This document shows positions 36,192 to 44,063 of a stretch of DNA of 64,000 bases, piece by piece. This DNA is from Barnesiella sp. (GTDB lineage Bacteria; Bacteroidota; Bacteroidia; Bacteroidales; Muribaculaceae). Position 1 is the stretch's first letter. Every line of letters starts with the position of its first letter. Both the position numbers and the translations under genes were made by a program. The stretch covers positions 1 to 64,000 of the forward strand of contig JAAVEW010000011.1 of NCBI GenBank assembly GCA_014801075.1, in the 5' to 3' direction. Below the pieces are notes generated by a model, which searched no databases, was not told the origin of the DNA, and saw nothing but the letters and a program-made list of their open reading frames with translations.

Positions 36192-36743
36192 ATGCACAAG
36201 AAATTTATCTGCGTAGTTTGTGGCTACGTACACGAAGGAGATGAAGCTCCCGAAAAATGCCCCGTATGCGGCGCTCCCAAAAGCAAATTCAAAGAACTCG
36301 ACACCGAAGCTGAACTCACCTTCGTTACCGAGCACGAAATAGGTGTTGCCAAAGGCACAAGTGAAGAAATGATCAAGGACCTCAACGCTCACTTCAACGG
36401 CGAGTGTGGCGAAGTAGGCATGTACCTCGCCATGTCACGTCAGGCTGACCGCGAAGGCTATCCCGAAATCGCTGAGGCTTTCCGTCGCTATGCTCTCGAA
36501 GAAGCTGAACACGCTGCCAAGTTCGCCGAACTCCTCGGTGACTGCGTATGGGATACCAAGACCAACCTCGAAAAACGTATGCAGGCTGAAGCCGGTGCCA
36601 ACGCCGACAAGATGCGCATCGCACGCAACGCTAAAGAGCAGGGTCTCGACGCTATCCACGACACCGTTCACGAAATGGCTAAGGACGAAGCTCGTCACGG
36701 CAAAGGTTTTGAAGGTCTTTACAAACGCTACTTCGGCAAGTAA
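36192..36743 (+). CDS. Reverse rubrerythrin (N-terminal rubredoxin, C-terminal ferritin-like)
   Basis: 183 aa. The rubredoxin-like domain is first ([20 protein letters not shown], 7-26), then a ferritin-like diiron domain (about 60-183, with [32 protein letters not shown] and [10 protein letters not shown]). This is the domain order of 'reverse rubrerythrins', NADH-linked peroxide reductases of anaerobes. Highly expressed-type codon use and a consensus promoter. A YgbA-like gene follows 89 bases downstream after a terminator-like hairpin. Confidence 0.9.
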   Translation: MHKKFICVVCGYVHEGDEAPEKCPVCGAPKSKFKELDTEAELTFVTEHEIGVAKGTSEEMIKDLNAHFNGECGEVGMYLAMSRQADREGYPEIAEAFRRYALEEAEHAAKFAELLGDCVWDTKTNLEKRMQAEAGANADKMRIARNAKEQGLDAIHDTVHEMAKDEARHGKGFEGLYKRYFGK

Positions 36744-36766
36744 TCTCCAACAAACGCATCATAATG

Positions 36767-36805
36767 CAGCGCCCCATACTCCGATATGTGGCGCTGTATT
36801 TATTA
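36767..36805 (+). terminator. Probable terminator after reverse rubrerythrin
   Basis: GCAGCGCC (36767-36774) pairs with GGCGCTGT (36791-36798), inner CATA/TATG, then TATTTATTAT; an imperfect T-tract. Confidence 0.55.
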
Positions 36806-36832
36806 TAATAATAGCTGTATTTATTAAAATAT

Positions 36833-37153
36833 ATGAGTAGACGTATTATTCGCGAGCAAACGACAGTGGCGACAATGATAAGAATGTATTGCCACGGACA
36901 TCACCACCCGTCCGACCCCGGTTTGTGCCGGGAATGCAGCGAACTCCTTGATTACGCCATAAATAGGCTCTCCCGTTGCCCTCACGGCGACGGCAAACCG
37001 ACATGTCGCAACTGCACGATACATTGCTACTCACCATCGATGAGGGTCAGAATTTCAAAGGTGATGCGCTGGAGTGGCAAACGCATGATATTCCGACACC
37101 CTCTGGTCGCCATAAGACACATGCTCACTATGTCCCGGAGGAAACGGACTTAG
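36833..37153 (+). CDS. YgbA-like protein (nitrous oxide-stimulated promoter family)
   Basis: 106 aa, basic and Cys/His-rich. MYCHGHHH, GLCRECSELLDYA, RLSRCPHGDGKPTCRNCTIHCY, and VMRWSGKRMIFRHPLVAIRH match the family of E. coli YgbA, whose gene is induced by nitric oxide through NsrR. The cysteines suggest an Fe-S or zinc site. The family's biochemical role is not known. Placed right after a peroxide-defence gene, it fits an oxidative/nitrosative stress cluster. Confidence 0.8.
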   Translation: MSRRIIREQTTVATMIRMYCHGHHHPSDPGLCRECSELLDYAINRLSRCPHGDGKPTCRNCTIHCYSPSMRVRISKVMRWSGKRMIFRHPLVAIRHMLTMSRRKRT

Positions 37154-37188
37154 CCCCATAAAAGAGAACAAACCGAAACAGGATATCA

Positions 37189-37938
37189 TCACTGCTGAGA
37201 AGCGCAATGATTGATTACCAGCGACGCCAGCACTATGCCGAAGGGCGCCGTTACCTGCATGAGCGAACCGTTGGTCGTTGGCTTGTTGATTTTATCGGTT
37301 GAATATTCATCAATATTGGCGCCGCGATTCTCCACTATCTCGTCGGAATACACAACTTTAAATTTCTTGCGCGGCAACTCGCCCGAACGTTTGAACCGCG
37401 ACCGCAATGCCGCCGCAAGGCGACAGCCTTTCGCTTTCCAGAACTCGTCGACACGTATGCGCGTAGGGTCGGTCTTGAGGGCCGCCCCCATCGAGGAGAA
37501 AAATTTGCATCGCGAAGCCGTAGCACGCTGTATCAGCAACACCTTGTCGCGCAGCGAGTCGATAGCGTCGACCACGTAGTCGTAACTGTTGAAATCGAAA
37601 TCGTCGGCCGTATCGGGTGTATAAAGCATATTCATGGCACGTATCTCGGCCTCGGGGTTGATTGAAAGCAACCGCTGCCGCATCACCTCCACTTTGGGCT
37701 GCCCCACCGTGGTCGACAACGCGGGCAACTGACGATTGATATTGGATGGTGCCACATTATCAAAGTCAACTATATCAAGATGGTACACACCGGTCCGCAC
37801 GAGCGTTTCGGCCACCCAACTGCCTACTCCCCCCATGCCGAATATTATAACCCGCGCATTGCGCAACCGCGCAACCGCATTCTCGCCGAGCAACAGCGCC
37901 GTGCGGCTTTCCCATTGATGTAAATCTACATTGTTCAT
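37189..37938 (-). CDS. tcdA: tRNA threonylcarbamoyladenosine dehydratase (CsdL/TcdA)
   Basis: 249 aa E1-like enzyme. GMGGVGSWVAETLVRTG (34-50), VDFDNVAPSNINRQ and VDAIDSLRDK are diagnostic, and the long insertion KAKGCRLAAALRSRFKR is typical of TcdA. It cyclises t6A to ct6A in tRNA with ATP. It has its own -7 box at 37944-37951. It is unrelated in role to the other ThiF-fold protein at 13244. Confidence 0.9.
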   Translation of the reverse strand: MNNVDLHQWESRTALLLGENAVARLRNARVIIFGMGGVGSWVAETLVRTGVYHLDIVDFDNVAPSNINRQLPALSTTVGQPKVEVMRQRLLSINPEAEIRAMNMLYTPDTADDFDFNSYDYVVDAIDSLRDKVLLIQRATASRCKFFSSMGAALKTDPTRIRVDEFWKAKGCRLAAALRSRFKRSGELPRKKFKVVYSDEIVENRGANIDEYSTDKINKPTTNGSLMQVTAPFGIVLASLVINHCASQQ

Positions 37939-37943
37939 AGCAA

Positions 37944-37951
37944 CAAAGGTA
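37944..37951 (-). promoter_or_regulatory. -7 promoter box of tcdA
   Basis: TACCTTTG on the minus strand, 6 bases before the start codon, giving a leaderless or almost leaderless mRNA. Confidence 0.5.
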
Positions 37952-37999
37952 ACATTTTTATTGTTAAATATAAAAACTCAATACAACGTATAATACAAT

Positions 38000-38752
38000 A
38001 TGGAAAGCAAATCAGTAAAAGAAACATTGCTCTCACGACGTTCAATACGCCGCTTCGAGCGCGAACCCATCACCAAGGAACAACTCGATTTCATCTACGA
38101 AGCGATACGCAACACCCCCACGAGCTACAACGGCCAGCAGTTCACGGTCATCGACATCGACGACCAGGCCATCAAGGAACAGCTTTACGAAATAATCGGA
38201 CAGAAGCAAATCAAGACCTGCAACCACTTCCTGGCCTTCTGTATCGACTACAACCGCATAGCCGGTTTTGCAAAGAGTGAAGGTGTCGACATGCCACCCT
38301 TCTACGACACCATGGACGGCACTATCGTAGGCGTGGTCGACGCTACCCTCGCCATGATGAGCGCCCTTACAGCCGCCGACTCCGTAGGGCTTGGCGGTTG
38401 CTGCATCGGCTACGCGCGCACGGCCAATCCTGAGGCTGTCGCCAAGGTGCTTGGTCTGCCCCAGGGTGTATTCGTGGTGTGCGGTCTCTCGCTCGGTGTT
38501 CCCCGTGAAATGCCCGACCTAAAACCCAAGATGCCCGCGTCGCTCCTTATCCACCACAACGCCTACCGCACCGACGACATGCTCCCCGAACTGAAAGCCT
38601 ACGACGCCGAAATCAAGGAATACAACGCCAGCCGCTCAGGCACAACCTCCAACAACGACTGGCTGCGCCACATCCTCTCATACTACACCGAAGCCCTCAG
38701 CTACGACATGCTCAAAGCCCTCGCCGACCGCGGCTTCAACATCAAAAAATAA
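38000..38752 (+). CDS. NfsA/Frp-type nitroreductase (NADPH-dependent oxidoreductase)
   Basis: 250 aa, cytoplasmic, without a signal peptide. LLSRRSIRRFEREPITKEQL, the NTPTSYNGQQFTVIDI FMN contact, GLGGCCIGYARTANPE and PREMPDLKPKMP follow the FMN-dependent flavin reductase/NfsA subfamily. Expected to reduce nitroaromatics, quinones or free flavin with NAD(P)H. Unlike the nitroreductase at 15170 it is not exported. Confidence 0.85.
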   Translation: MESKSVKETLLSRRSIRRFEREPITKEQLDFIYEAIRNTPTSYNGQQFTVIDIDDQAIKEQLYEIIGQKQIKTCNHFLAFCIDYNRIAGFAKSEGVDMPPFYDTMDGTIVGVVDATLAMMSALTAADSVGLGGCCIGYARTANPEAVAKVLGLPQGVFVVCGLSLGVPREMPDLKPKMPASLLIHHNAYRTDDMLPELKAYDAEIKEYNASRSGTTSNNDWLRHILSYYTEALSYDMLKALADRGFNIKK

Positions 38753-38777
38753 CAGTAATCTTACAACATACGTTTGT

Positions 38778-38860
38778 AGGGACGCGATAAATCGCATCCG
38801 CATCCGGATGGTATAACATTAAATACCAACCACTTATGCGGACGCGATTTATCGCGCCCT
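38778..38860. repeat. Hairpin-forming repeat with GACGCGATAAATCGC arms
   Basis: Left arm 38778-38803 and right arm 38836-38860 are inverted copies (AGGGACGCGATAAATCGC... against ...GCGATTTATCGCGCCCT) with an inner GGTAT/ATACC stem in the loop. Each arm is itself partly palindromic (GCGATAAATCGC). A degenerate half copy is at 19337-19376. The glycosyltransferase frame begins 10 bases later. Confidence 0.75.
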
Positions 38861-38869
38861 TTCATTCGT

Positions 38870-40072
38870 ATGCTGAAATCCAAAAAAAACTGTTATTTTT
38901 GCAATATGATGCAGGATGAGCATAATATTACGAATACCGACGGGGACACCCGCTTGAAGATACTGCTGCTGGGCGACGCGAGCAACTATCACCGTTGTCT
39001 TGCTATAGGATTGCAGCGGCTCGGCCACGAAGTGACAGTTGCCTCCGACGGGTCGCGGTGGATGAACACCGGTCGCGACATCGACCTGTCACGCCCCCTC
39101 CCAAGCAAAGCAGGCGGATTGATGCTGTGGCTGAAGATTAAGCGATTGCTCGGCAACAAGTTGGCCGGCTACGATATTGTGTCGGTCAACGGCACATGCT
39201 TCGCCTCGCTGCGCCCCGCCCGACTGAGCGCCATGTTTGACTCCCTGCTGCGCAACAACCGCCGTGTGTTCATATCGGCACTCGGCACCGACTCCCGCTA
39301 CGTAGCAGCCTGCACCGGCGACAACCCGCCGCTGCGCTACGACGAGTGGCAGGTCAACGGATTCCCGTCACCCCACGCCACGGCCAACCGCGATGAAATA
39401 GAGCAATGGCTCGCCCCCGAGCTCTCCGCCCTCTGCAACAAGGTCTACGCCCAATCAGCCGGAACCGTGACAGCCCTCTACGAATATGATGAAGTGTGCC
39501 GCACCTTCCTTCCCGCCGACCGCGTGGCCTACGGCGGCATCCCTATCGACACCAAGTCCATCGAATACTTCGGCCCGGGAAGCACCGACGGCAAAGTGCG
39601 CCTTTTCCTTGGCCGGCATGCCGACCGCACCATCGAAAAAGGCACCGACCGATTACTCGAAATATCGAAACGCATTGTCGCCGCACACCCCGACGCTTGC
39701 ACCCTCGACATAGTGGAGAATGTGCCCTACGCCGAGTACCTCGACCGACTGCACAGCGCCGACATCGTGCTCGACCAACTCTACTCCTACACTCCGGCCA
39801 CCAACGCCCTGCTGGCCATGACTATGGGCAAAACCGTAGTTAGCGGCGGCGAACCTGAATACTACGACTTCATCAACGAGCACGAGAATCGCCCGATTAT
39901 CAACGCCGTGCCCGATGATGACGACGCTCTCTTCCGCGCCATCGAGGATGCCGTGATACACCCGTCGGCCCTTGCCGAACGCGGAGCGAAGAGCCGCGAG
40001 TTTGCAATCAAGCACAACGATACCGAGGTTGTGGCCCGTCGTTTCATTGACTTTTGGAGGAGCAAGCTATGA
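38870..40072 (+). CDS. Glycosyltransferase family 1/4-like
   Basis: Up to 400 aa. The family-like part starts with LKILLLGDASNYHRCLAIGL (residue 29 on), a GT-B N-terminal Rossmann strand, and the C-terminal half has RLFLGRH, GTDRLLEISKRIV, DIVENVPYAEYLDRLHSADIVLDQ and MGKTVVSGGEPEYY, typical of GT4 nucleotide-sugar binding. The true start is uncertain: a -7 box TATTTTTG (38894-38901) lies inside the frame, so ATG 38906 or TTG 38954 is more likely than ATG 38870. The next gene overlaps by ATGA, so the two glycosyltransferases are one operon, probably for surface glycan. Confidence 0.8.
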   Translation: MLKSKKNCYFCNMMQDEHNITNTDGDTRLKILLLGDASNYHRCLAIGLQRLGHEVTVASDGSRWMNTGRDIDLSRPLPSKAGGLMLWLKIKRLLGNKLAGYDIVSVNGTCFASLRPARLSAMFDSLLRNNRRVFISALGTDSRYVAACTGDNPPLRYDEWQVNGFPSPHATANRDEIEQWLAPELSALCNKVYAQSAGTVTALYEYDEVCRTFLPADRVAYGGIPIDTKSIEYFGPGSTDGKVRLFLGRHADRTIEKGTDRLLEISKRIVAAHPDACTLDIVENVPYAEYLDRLHSADIVLDQLYSYTPATNALLAMTMGKTVVSGGEPEYYDFINEHENRPIINAVPDDDDALFRAIEDAVIHPSALAERGAKSREFAIKHNDTEVVARRFIDFWRSKL

Positions 40073-40896
40073 GCAGCAACGCAATTGACACAGCGCGCCG
40101 GCTCGATATCCTCATCGCCACCCACGGCCCTGAAGGACTGCAACGCGTGGCCGACATGCAGCTGCCCGCAGTTGACGGCGTGCATTATATCATCACGTGG
40201 CAAGCCTCAGGCCCCGGCCCTGCGCCCGCCTCGCTGCTCCGCAACGACATTGAGATACACGAAATTCCATCTATCGGACTCAGCAACAACCGCAACGCCG
40301 GCATAGCGCTTGCCCGCGCCCTCTACTGCCTCATCGCCGACAACGACCTGACATACAAGGCCAACGGACTACAAGCGGTAATTGATGCCCTCGACTCTCA
40401 CCCCGACGTCGACATCGCCACCTTCCGTCACGATGGTGACTTCATCAACTACCCGGCCGAGGAGACCGACTTCACCGAGCGCATGCCGCGCGGCTATAAC
40501 GTCTCATCTATTGATATTGCATTCCGTCGCCAATCAATCGGCAACATCCGCTTCGACACCAACTTCGGCATCGGCGCACCGCTCGCCTGCTGCGAGGACC
40601 CGCTCTTCATTCTCGACTGCCGCCGCGCCGGGCTGCGTTGCCGTTTCTTCCCTATTACGATAGTAGAGCACCGCGGACTGTCAACGGGACTGCGTCCCAT
40701 CACCGACCCGCGCACCACTATGGCCGAAGGCGCCTACATACGTCTCGCCTACGGCCTGACCGGCTACCCCCGCATTCCCCTCTTCGCCTGGCGCGCCTAC
40801 CGCAGCGGACGCCTCCCCCTGCTACACGGCCTCTACCACCTTACCCGCGGCTTCTTCTCCCACTACACCCGCGCCCATAAGCGCAACAACTTCTAA
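40069..40896 (+). CDS. Glycosyltransferase family 2-like
   Basis: 275 aa from ATG 40069, chosen because it overlaps the previous stop (ATGA) and has GGAGGAG upstream; the in-frame ATG 40054 lies inside that site. GT-A features: RLDILIATHGPEGLQRV, SNNRNAGIALARA, CLIADNDLTYKANG (DND as the metal-binding DxD-like motif), and GIGAPLACCEDPLFI. A transferase for cell-surface polysaccharide or glycoprotein sugar; donor and acceptor unknown. Confidence 0.8.
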   Translation: MSSNAIDTARRLDILIATHGPEGLQRVADMQLPAVDGVHYIITWQASGPGPAPASLLRNDIEIHEIPSIGLSNNRNAGIALARALYCLIADNDLTYKANGLQAVIDALDSHPDVDIATFRHDGDFINYPAEETDFTERMPRGYNVSSIDIAFRRQSIGNIRFDTNFGIGAPLACCEDPLFILDCRRAGLRCRFFPITIVEHRGLSTGLRPITDPRTTMAEGAYIRLAYGLTGYPRIPLFAWRAYRSGRLPLLHGLYHLTRGFFSHYTRAHKRNNF

Positions 40897-40944
40897 GCCC
40901 CCCGGTGCTCCTGTTTAAAAACCAACCCACACAGTACTCCTGTT

Positions 40945-41000
40945 AAAAAAGCAAGAAATCCGCAAGAACTGTCGGGCGACAATTGCTTGCGGATTTCTTG
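40945..41000 (-). terminator. Terminator of tRNA-Arg
   Basis: On the minus strand CAAGAAATCCGCAAG (41000-40986) pairs with CTTGCGGATTTCTTG (40966-40952), then TTTTTT (40950-40945). Confidence 0.85.
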
Positions 41001-41001
41001 A

Positions 41002-41076
41002 TGGTATCCCCGTGGGGAGTCGAACCCCAATCGTTGGAACCGGAATCCAATATTCTATCCATTGAACTACGGAGAC
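41002..41076 (-). tRNA. tRNA-Arg (anticodon CCG)
   Basis: Folds as a standard cloverleaf on the minus strand: acceptor GTCTCCG/CGGGGAT, D arm GTTC/GAAT, anticodon stem TTGGA/TCCAA with loop TTCCGGT (anticodon CCG, reads CGG), T arm TGGGG/CCCCA with TTCGACT. The CCA end is encoded (41002-41004). Confidence 0.95.
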
Positions 41077-41134
41077 ATCCTGCAGTAAGCGGAACAACGG
41101 CGCTGCAAGGCCTAATTTTCCGCGTTTAGTTATG

Positions 41135-41166
41135 CAAAATTAATCCTTTATTTGTATTTTTGCAAA
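41135..41166 (-). promoter_or_regulatory. tRNA-Arg promoter, overlapping a ung promoter box
   Basis: Minus strand TTTG (41166-41163), 20-base spacer, TAATTTTG (41142-41135). On the plus strand TATTTTTG (41155-41162) lies inside the same window and points at ung, so the two promoters overlap in opposite directions. Confidence 0.7.
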
Positions 41167-41224
41167 TCAATCACCGTAAATAAGCCCTTCAGGCCATATT
41201 TATAGCCTAATTTTTTAATTGAAG

Positions 41225-41887
41225 ATGAACGTCAGAATAGAGGAAAGTTGGCATCAGGCACTTGCCGCTCAGTGGGATATGCCCTATTTCAAAGCGCTTA
41301 CCGACTTTGTAAGAGCGCAATATGCCGCCACAACTGTGTATCCCCCAGCATCGAAGATATTCGCGGCTTTTGACGCATGCCCCTTCGACAAAGTAAAGGT
41401 AGTGATACTCGGCCAGGACCCCTATCACGGACCGGGGCAGGCCAACGGACTCTGTTTCTCGGTCAATCCCGGCGTTGCCTACCCGCCCTCGCTGGTCAAC
41501 ATATTCAAAGAGGTGACGGCCGACACCGGCGCACCCGCACCCGCCGACGGCGACCTGTCGCGCTGGGCACGTCAGGGCGTGTTCATGCTCAACTCGGTGC
41601 TGACAGTGGAGCAGGGCCGCGCCGCATCCCACGCCTCCCACGGCTGGGAGACACTTACCGACGCCGCCATCGAAGCCCTCTCATCGCAGCGCGAGAACCT
41701 CGTGTTCCTGCTTTGGGGCAGCTACGCCATCAACAAGGGGCGCCTCATTGACCGCAGCAAGCACCTCCTGCTCACCTCGGTACACCCTTCACCACTCTCG
41801 GCCCACCGCGGCTTCTTCGGCAACCGACATTTCTCGCAGGCCAACGCCTACCTGCAGGCCCACAACCTTACTCCCGTGCAATGGTAA
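41225..41887 (+). CDS. ung: Uracil-DNA glycosylase
   Basis: 220 aa from ATG 41225 (a TTG two codons earlier is also in frame). GQDPYHGPGQANGLCFSV (water-activating Asp), FMLNSVLTVEQG, FLLWGSYA and SVHPSPLSAHRGFFG (catalytic His) are the family-1 UDG motifs. Removes uracil from DNA. Its stop overlaps the start of the T9SS plug gene by 7 bases. Confidence 0.95.
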   Translation: MNVRIEESWHQALAAQWDMPYFKALTDFVRAQYAATTVYPPASKIFAAFDACPFDKVKVVILGQDPYHGPGQANGLCFSVNPGVAYPPSLVNIFKEVTADTGAPAPADGDLSRWARQGVFMLNSVLTVEQGRAASHASHGWETLTDAAIEALSSQRENLVFLLWGSYAINKGRLIDRSKHLLLTSVHPSPLSAHRGFFGNRHFSQANAYLQAHNLTPVQW

Positions 41888-43137
41888 AGGAGGCCGCGCT
41901 CATACTGACCCTCTCGGCCGCGCTCACATCAGCCGCCGCCGACACTATGACAGGAATTTTCGATGAAAATTTCTATACCCTGCGCACCGACATCAACGGC
42001 GACTACATGGCGCCCCCGGTGCTGCTCCTCGGCTCTGACGACCGCCTGACCGTATCGTTTGACGAACTCGCCGAGAGCAACTCATACCTGCGCTACTCCC
42101 TCGTCCACTGCAACGCCAACTGGACCGAGTCATCGCTCGTGGAGTCGGAGTTTCTCGACGGCTTCAACTTCGGCAACGTCGACGACTACGAATACTCCCG
42201 CATGACCGCCACCCACTACGTCAACTATCACATCACCCTCCCCAACGACCGCTTCAGCTTCCGCATCTCGGGCAACTACCTGCTGCGCGTATATCGCGAC
42301 GACGACCCGGAGACCACCCTGCTGCAGGTGCGCTTCATGGTATCGGAATCGACAGCTCTCGTGGGTGCCGACGTGCTGAGTGTCACCGATATAGACTACA
42401 AGGACAAGCATCAGCAGGTTTCGGTCACCGTCGATGCCACCAACGCCGGAGTGGAGGACGTGTTCAACGATATGATGGTGTACGTGAGCCAGAACGGACG
42501 CCTCGATAACGAGGTGATGGTGCGTCAGCCGCTGCGCGTATCGGGCAAGACTGCCTACTACGAGCACCTGCGCCCGCTCATTTTCCCCGCCGGCAACGAG
42601 TACCGCCGCATGGAAACCGTGTCGACCACCTACCCCGGCATGCACATCGACGCCCTGGAGTACCACGACCCGTTCTACCACGCAACCGTAGCCACCGACT
42701 ATCCCCGCTCGCAGGAGAGCTACAGCTACGATCAGACACAGAACGGCCGTTTCTTCGTGCGCGAGTACAACTCCAACGACTCCGAGATTGAAGCCGACTA
42801 CGTGGTCACCCACTTCACTCTCGACGCGCCCGAACTCCCCGGCAAATACATATTCCTCGACGGCGATTTCACCTGCCGCCGCTTCGACCCGCAGTCACTC
42901 ATGACCTACAACCGGGCCACCGGACTATATGAGAAAACTCTCCTGCTCAAGCAGGGAGCCTACAACTACCAGTATCTCACCGTCGATGCCGGAGCCAAAA
43001 CTCCCGGCGCATCGACCGCCACCATCGAGGGTGACTACTACCCCACCGGCAACGAATACCTCGTCAAAGTGTACACCCGCCGCCGCGGCGAGCGCTACGA
43101 CAGGCTCATCGGTGTCACCTCAGTAAAATTCAAGTAA
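41881..43137 (+). CDS. Type IX secretion system plug protein (DUF5103)
   Basis: 418 aa. Short signal peptide (TLSAALTSAAAD). The N-terminal beta domain (LRTDINGDYMAPPVLLLGSDD, LRYSLVHCNANWTES, EYSRMTATHYVNYHITLPND) and the C-terminal YTRRRGERYDRLIGV tail fit the DUF5103 family, whose flavobacterial member plugs the SprA translocon. This fits the T9SS cargo encoded at 659-4084. Overlap with ung suggests translational coupling. Confidence 0.82.
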   Translation: MVKEAALILTLSAALTSAAADTMTGIFDENFYTLRTDINGDYMAPPVLLLGSDDRLTVSFDELAESNSYLRYSLVHCNANWTESSLVESEFLDGFNFGNVDDYEYSRMTATHYVNYHITLPNDRFSFRISGNYLLRVYRDDDPETTLLQVRFMVSESTALVGADVLSVTDIDYKDKHQQVSVTVDATNAGVEDVFNDMMVYVSQNGRLDNEVMVRQPLRVSGKTAYYEHLRPLIFPAGNEYRRMETVSTTYPGMHIDALEYHDPFYHATVATDYPRSQESYSYDQTQNGRFFVREYNSNDSEIEADYVVTHFTLDAPELPGKYIFLDGDFTCRRFDPQSLMTYNRATGLYEKTLLLKQGAYNYQYLTVDAGAKTPGASTATIEGDYYPTGNEYLVKVYTRRRGERYDRLIGVTSVKFK

Positions 43138-43173
43138 CAATATCAATCAGCTGTCACACAGCTACTGTCATAC

Positions 43174-43788
43174 ATGGACGAAGAAGAAGAAATTATGCTA
43201 CAGATACAGAACGTATTGGTATCGCTCGACCTTGCAGAGCAATTTTTTTGCTGCGACCTCGACGCATGTCTTGGTCAATGCTGTATTGAGGGTGACGCAG
43301 GCGCGCCCGTCACGCCCGACGAAGTGAAACGCATCGAGGAGGTGCTCCCCATCATCAAGGAGGATATGATTCCCGCAGGCCGCCGCGAAGTTGAAGAGAA
43401 CGGCGTGGCCTACGTCGACGAAGAGGGCGACCTCGTCACCACCATTGTCGATGGCCGCAACTGCGCCTTTACCTGCTACGGCCCCGGAGGAAAATGCCTG
43501 TGCGCCATAGAGAAAGCATGTCGCGAAGGGCGTATCGACTTCCTCAAACCGGCTTCCTGCCACCTCTACCCGCTCCGACTCACCGAATACCCCGACTTCA
43601 CCGCCGTCAATTACCACCGCTGGAAAATATGCCGCCCTGCCGAAGCCCTCGGCCGTAAACTCGGACTGCGCCTCTACCAGTTCCTCAAAGGCCCGCTTAC
43701 CGCCCGCTTCGGCGAAGCATGGTACGCCGAACTCTGCGAAGCCTGCGAAGCCTACCTCAAGGAATACCCCGACGGCATCGACCGCTGA
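43174..43788 (+). CDS. DUF3109 cysteine-rich protein
   Basis: 204 aa. Many cysteines in spaced motifs: FFCCDLDACLGQCCIEGDAG (22-41), CAFTCYGPGGKCLCAIEKAC, SCHLYPLR and KICRPA, as in YkgJ-like zinc/iron-chelating families. Cytoplasmic. Function unknown; probably metal or Fe-S binding. M8 (43195) is a possible alternative start. Same direction as ung and the plug gene with a 36-base gap. Confidence 0.82.
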   Translation: MDEEEEIMLQIQNVLVSLDLAEQFFCCDLDACLGQCCIEGDAGAPVTPDEVKRIEEVLPIIKEDMIPAGRREVEENGVAYVDEEGDLVTTIVDGRNCAFTCYGPGGKCLCAIEKACREGRIDFLKPASCHLYPLRLTEYPDFTAVNYHRWKICRPAEALGRKLGLRLYQFLKGPLTARFGEAWYAELCEACEAYLKEYPDGIDR

Positions 43789-43962
43789 CCCCACCCCTCC
43801 AATTAATAAACACGAAACGGCACTAATCATTACTACCGCTGCATCTCCATCACGATTGCCTTTATGAGGCAGTTTTTGAAACATTTTCGTCAGCATCGTC
43901 GGGTATAGGCATTTCTTTCCACAATTTGCTTTTTTGTTGAATGTTTTATGGCCTTTTTGAAC

Positions 43963-43970
43963 TAATTTTG
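43963..43970 (+). promoter_or_regulatory. -7 promoter box of the GH2 gene
   Basis: TAATTTTG 93 bases upstream of the GH2 start; the -33 spacing is not ideal. Confidence 0.5.
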
Positions 43971-44063
43971 TCATAAAGCCAATATCGTTATTATCACTGA
44001 CACCGTTTGTATGGATAATTACTGAAACAGGCAAACCAACCTATTAACAAAAAAGTATCTGCC

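Noticed and set aside
40915-41097. 60-codon ORF on the minus strand
   Set aside because: It coincides with tRNA-Arg and its terminator; the translation is only tRNA sequence read as codons.
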